Part shown: positions 62,179 to 64,000 of the stretch, piece by piece | Layout of the letters: each line of letters begins with the position of its first letter | How positions within the stretch are numbered: position 1 is the first letter of the stretch | Assembly (NCBI RefSeq): GCF_041320605.1 | Contig: NZ_CP166679.1 | Location: forward strand, 1,922,001 to 1,986,000 | Source: Arenibacter antarcticus | GTDB taxonomy: Bacteria; Bacteroidota; Bacteroidia; Flavobacteriales; Flavobacteriaceae | DNA length: 64,000 nt | Reading direction: 5' to 3' | Notes under the pieces: model-generated | What the model was told of the DNA's origin: nothing | Seen by the model: only the letters and a program-made list of their open reading frames with translations | Database searches by the model: none | Translations under genes and position numbers: made by a program

Positions 62179-64000
62179 TTATCTTTTTAGGGTAAAATGG
62201 CCTCGTTTTTCTATATGGTCCAGTTTTAGACTGTACCAATAGTCCGATGCTGGTAAGGCCTTGTTCTTAAAAGTACCGTTCCATTCAAAAGGAGCATTTC
62301 TAATGTTTCTCAATAAGTTTCCATATCGGTCATAAATATTCAACTCAGAATTTTGAAAGTTATCAGTGCCGTGAATAATGAACAGATCATTGTGGTTGTC
62401 GCCGTTTGGCGTAAAGAATTTGGGGATTACCAAGTGCAGGTATTCCATAGTGGTTAACCCACATCCGGATTTCTCCCTTACATAGATCGTATAAAGGCCG
62501 CCTTCCCTATTTTTAAAACTATTTTGATCCTGATAATTGATACCGTCTAAGGAATATTCAAAGGACCCAAGGTTTTTTGCAAGAACTTTGATCGTATATT
62601 CTTCCGAGCTAACGGATCTAATTATGGGGCGGTCTATTTGCGATACGGTAATGGACTTGGTGCTTTGGCAACCGTTGGGGTTGGTAACAATAAGGGTATA
62701 AGTCCCTGCTGTATCCACAATAATATTAGAGGTAGTTTCCCCGGTACTCCAATTATAAGTTACATTACTGATATTTGCGTATAGAATAATATCTTCTCCT
62801 TCACAAAAAGAATGGGTTTCGTCTGTTACCACAGGGAGCTCATAAAGGGTCAGGCTAAGCGCGGTTCTGCTATCGGCATAGCAATCTGCCAAAGTAGATA
62901 CGGCCTCGGCATAATAGGTGCCATCACTAGGTGCCAAGTATGAGGTGCTATTCTCTAGTAAAAGATTTCCTCCAAAGGGGGCGTCGTACCAGTTTACCAG
63001 TATATCCGCAGGGACACTTACAGTTAGTGGTATGTTGTCATTGACACAAGTAGCTATGTCTCCATTGCTGGTTGGGGGTAGTGGTTTTGGAACAATAATT
63101 ACCTTGAAAACATCTGATATTGTACTGCAAAGGGGGTTAGCTAGATTAATGACATCCTCTGCCAATTTTACCCGAAAGAACGTATCGTTCGTAAGCAGAG
63201 GAGAGGTATATGTTTCGTTATCTTCGCCTAGAATATCCGTCCATACTACTCCATCGGAACTATCTTGCCATTGAAAAGCATGACTTTTGTAAATGGATTC
63301 ATCTGGTGTTGCCGTAATCGTTACACTGCTTGCAGGGGCGGTTTCGCAAAAAGCCAGGTCTAAATTATCTAGTCCGTCTGCAATGGTAATGGCATCTCCA
63401 CAGGTCCTAAAGACAATATCATCTATGGCCAAATCGTTTCCACATCCGCCCTCCCCGTTATTCAGCATTTTTAGGATAACCGAGGTTTGTCCAGGGAGAG
63501 TTTGGAATACTAGGCCATATTGCCGCCAAAGCGATGAAGCTGTGCCGGGAATGTTTCCGGTATCGCCCCACGCTAATCTTTGGGTGTCGGTATCGTCCCA
63601 AATTTCAAATCGTACATTTATGGGAATGCCATTGTTGTTGCAGCCCGATGCCGGCAATAAGTTTAGGACCCAAGATGAGAATTCATAAGAGGTGTTCTCA
63701 CAAAGGCCGTTGACCGGTCGTTTAAAAAATTCCCCCGCAGTATAATCGGCATTTACGATAAAGGCTTTCCCATTGGTATCGTTGGGGGTATGATCTGTAA
63801 TCCTGTGCCAATTATAGAATGGCGTAGCGCTAGAGATAGTGTAACTGCCATCACTCGGAACCCCGTCTACATATTGGTAAGTGGTGATGCCCGCTGCTAA
63901 CGGTGGTCCGTTAGACACTCCATTCCCAAAATCTTCCGTAAAAATAGGTTGGCCCGTATTGCCGGGGCAGAATCCTAATTGTCCCAGCAGACTGTTGGTA
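62179..64000 (-). CDS. T9SS type B secreted protein, C-terminal part (5' end outside window)
   Basis: The frame is open to the window end (before the GTG at 63918 it reads GQPIFTEDFGNGV), so the start lies beyond 64000. An N-terminal carbohydrate- or lectin-like domain (WGDTGNIPGTASSLWRQYGL) is followed by Ig-like and PKD-like repeats. The type B sorting domain is at the C-terminus: FFTPNGDNHNDLFIIHG, LNIYDRYGNLL, WNGTFKNKALPASDYWYSL. Such proteins leave the cell by the type IX system and help adhesion. gldE and gldD in this window are part of the same machinery. Confidence 0.92.
   Translation of the reverse strand, partial: TNSLLGQLGFCPGNTGQPIFTEDFGNGVSNGPPLAAGITTYQYVDGVPSDGSYTISSATPFYNWHRITDHTPNDTNGKAFIVNADYTAGEFFKRPVNGLCENTSYEFSSWVLNLLPASGCNNNGIPINVRFEIWDDTDTQRLAWGDTGNIPGTASSLWRQYGLVFQTLPGQTSVILKMLNNGEGGCGNDLAIDDIVFRTCGDAITIADGLDNLDLAFCETAPASSVTITATPDESIYKSHAFQWQDSSDGVVWTDILGEDNETYTSPLLTNDTFFRVKLAEDVINLANPLCSTISDVFKVIIVPKPLPPTSNGDIATCVNDNIPLTVSVPADILVNWYDAPFGGNLLLENSTSYLAPSDGTYYAEAVSTLADCYADSRTALSLTLYELPVVTDETHSFCEGEDIILYANISNVTYNWSTGETTSNIIVDTAGTYTLIVTNPNGCQSTKSITVSQIDRPIIRSVSSEEYTIKVLAKNLGSFEYSLDGINYQDQNSFKNREGGLYTIYVREKSGCGLTTMEYLHLVIPKFFTPNGDNHNDLFIIHGTDNFQNSELNIYDRYGNLLRNIRNAPFEWNGTFKNKALPASDYWYSLKLDHIEKRGHFTLKR

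Noticed and set aside
1..64000. tRNA, rRNA, prophage or complete insertion sequence
   Set aside because: No cloverleaf, rRNA segment, transposase or phage structural gene was recognised anywhere in the window.

Overview
The window looks like a chromosomal segment of a marine flavobacterium (Bacteroidota, Flavobacteriaceae; Maribacter/Arenibacter/Zobellia-like by gene content, genus not provable here). The evidence is the gliding genes gldE and gldD, a type IX secretion (type B) C-terminal sorting domain, many lipoproteins, TonB-dependent uptake, TAnnTTTG-type -7 promoter elements, near absence of Shine-Dalgarno sequences, and Bacteroidota-specific families (DUF3098, DUF3127, DUF4199, DUF4301, DUF6807). 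The base composition is moderately AT-rich throughout and no phage or complete insertion sequence is visible.

Layout. 1-12 kb: cell-envelope and peptidase genes (C-terminal part of an M16 peptidase, a lipoprotein, a three-domain calcineurin-like phosphoesterase, an outer-membrane barrel, an S10 carboxypeptidase, an M61 peptidase). 12-15 kb: a decayed biotin locus, with bioF missing its middle, bioD intact, bioA absent, and bioB preceded by a strongly folded element and lacking a normal start. 15-28.5 kb: housekeeping (recX, RNase G, a 29-residue basic protein, HU, mutY, ssb, gldE, gldD, rplU, rpmA, sahH). 28.5-32 kb: a phosphopantetheinyl transferase and a pnuC / NadR-kinase-like / DUF4301 operon. 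32-40.7 kb: seven PepSY-like small proteins in tandem, six with an export signal, followed by an NtrC-type response regulator and a convergent hybrid sensor kinase. 40.7-43 kb: a TPP riboswitch and a TonB-dependent receptor. 43-50 kb: a collagen-like lipoprotein and a sugar-type cluster (Gfo/Idh/MocA oxidoreductases, DUF6807, DUF1080 and a broken DUF1080 copy). 50-64 kb: greA, HIT, a small two-component locus, aat, tag, a YitT protein, and the ftsX-DUF3098-uppP-truB operon, ending inside a T9SS-secreted protein.

Most interesting: the PepSY-like array. Six of the seven copies carry the same control region: a palindrome close to TGTGTAATTATTACACA, then a GG-N10-(T/C)C promoter-like box about 50 bp before the start codon. 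The distance from palindrome centre to GG is 117-118 bp in five copies and 108 bp in the sixth, one helical turn shorter. This is the layout expected for enhancer sites of a sigma-54 activator, and such an activator is encoded right after the array. I read it as a self-contained regulon of exported PepSY-like proteins controlled by the adjacent kinase and regulator. Two units (753 bp) are almost identical, so the array is still expanding.

Other items: a dispersed 108-149 bp repeat that twice sits 7-8 bp before a lipoprotein start codon; a dispersed hairpin with an AAGTC-GGGA-GACTT core; an SSB-like acidic tail on a DUF3127 protein; long hairpins flanking the collagen-like gene; and several gene remnants.
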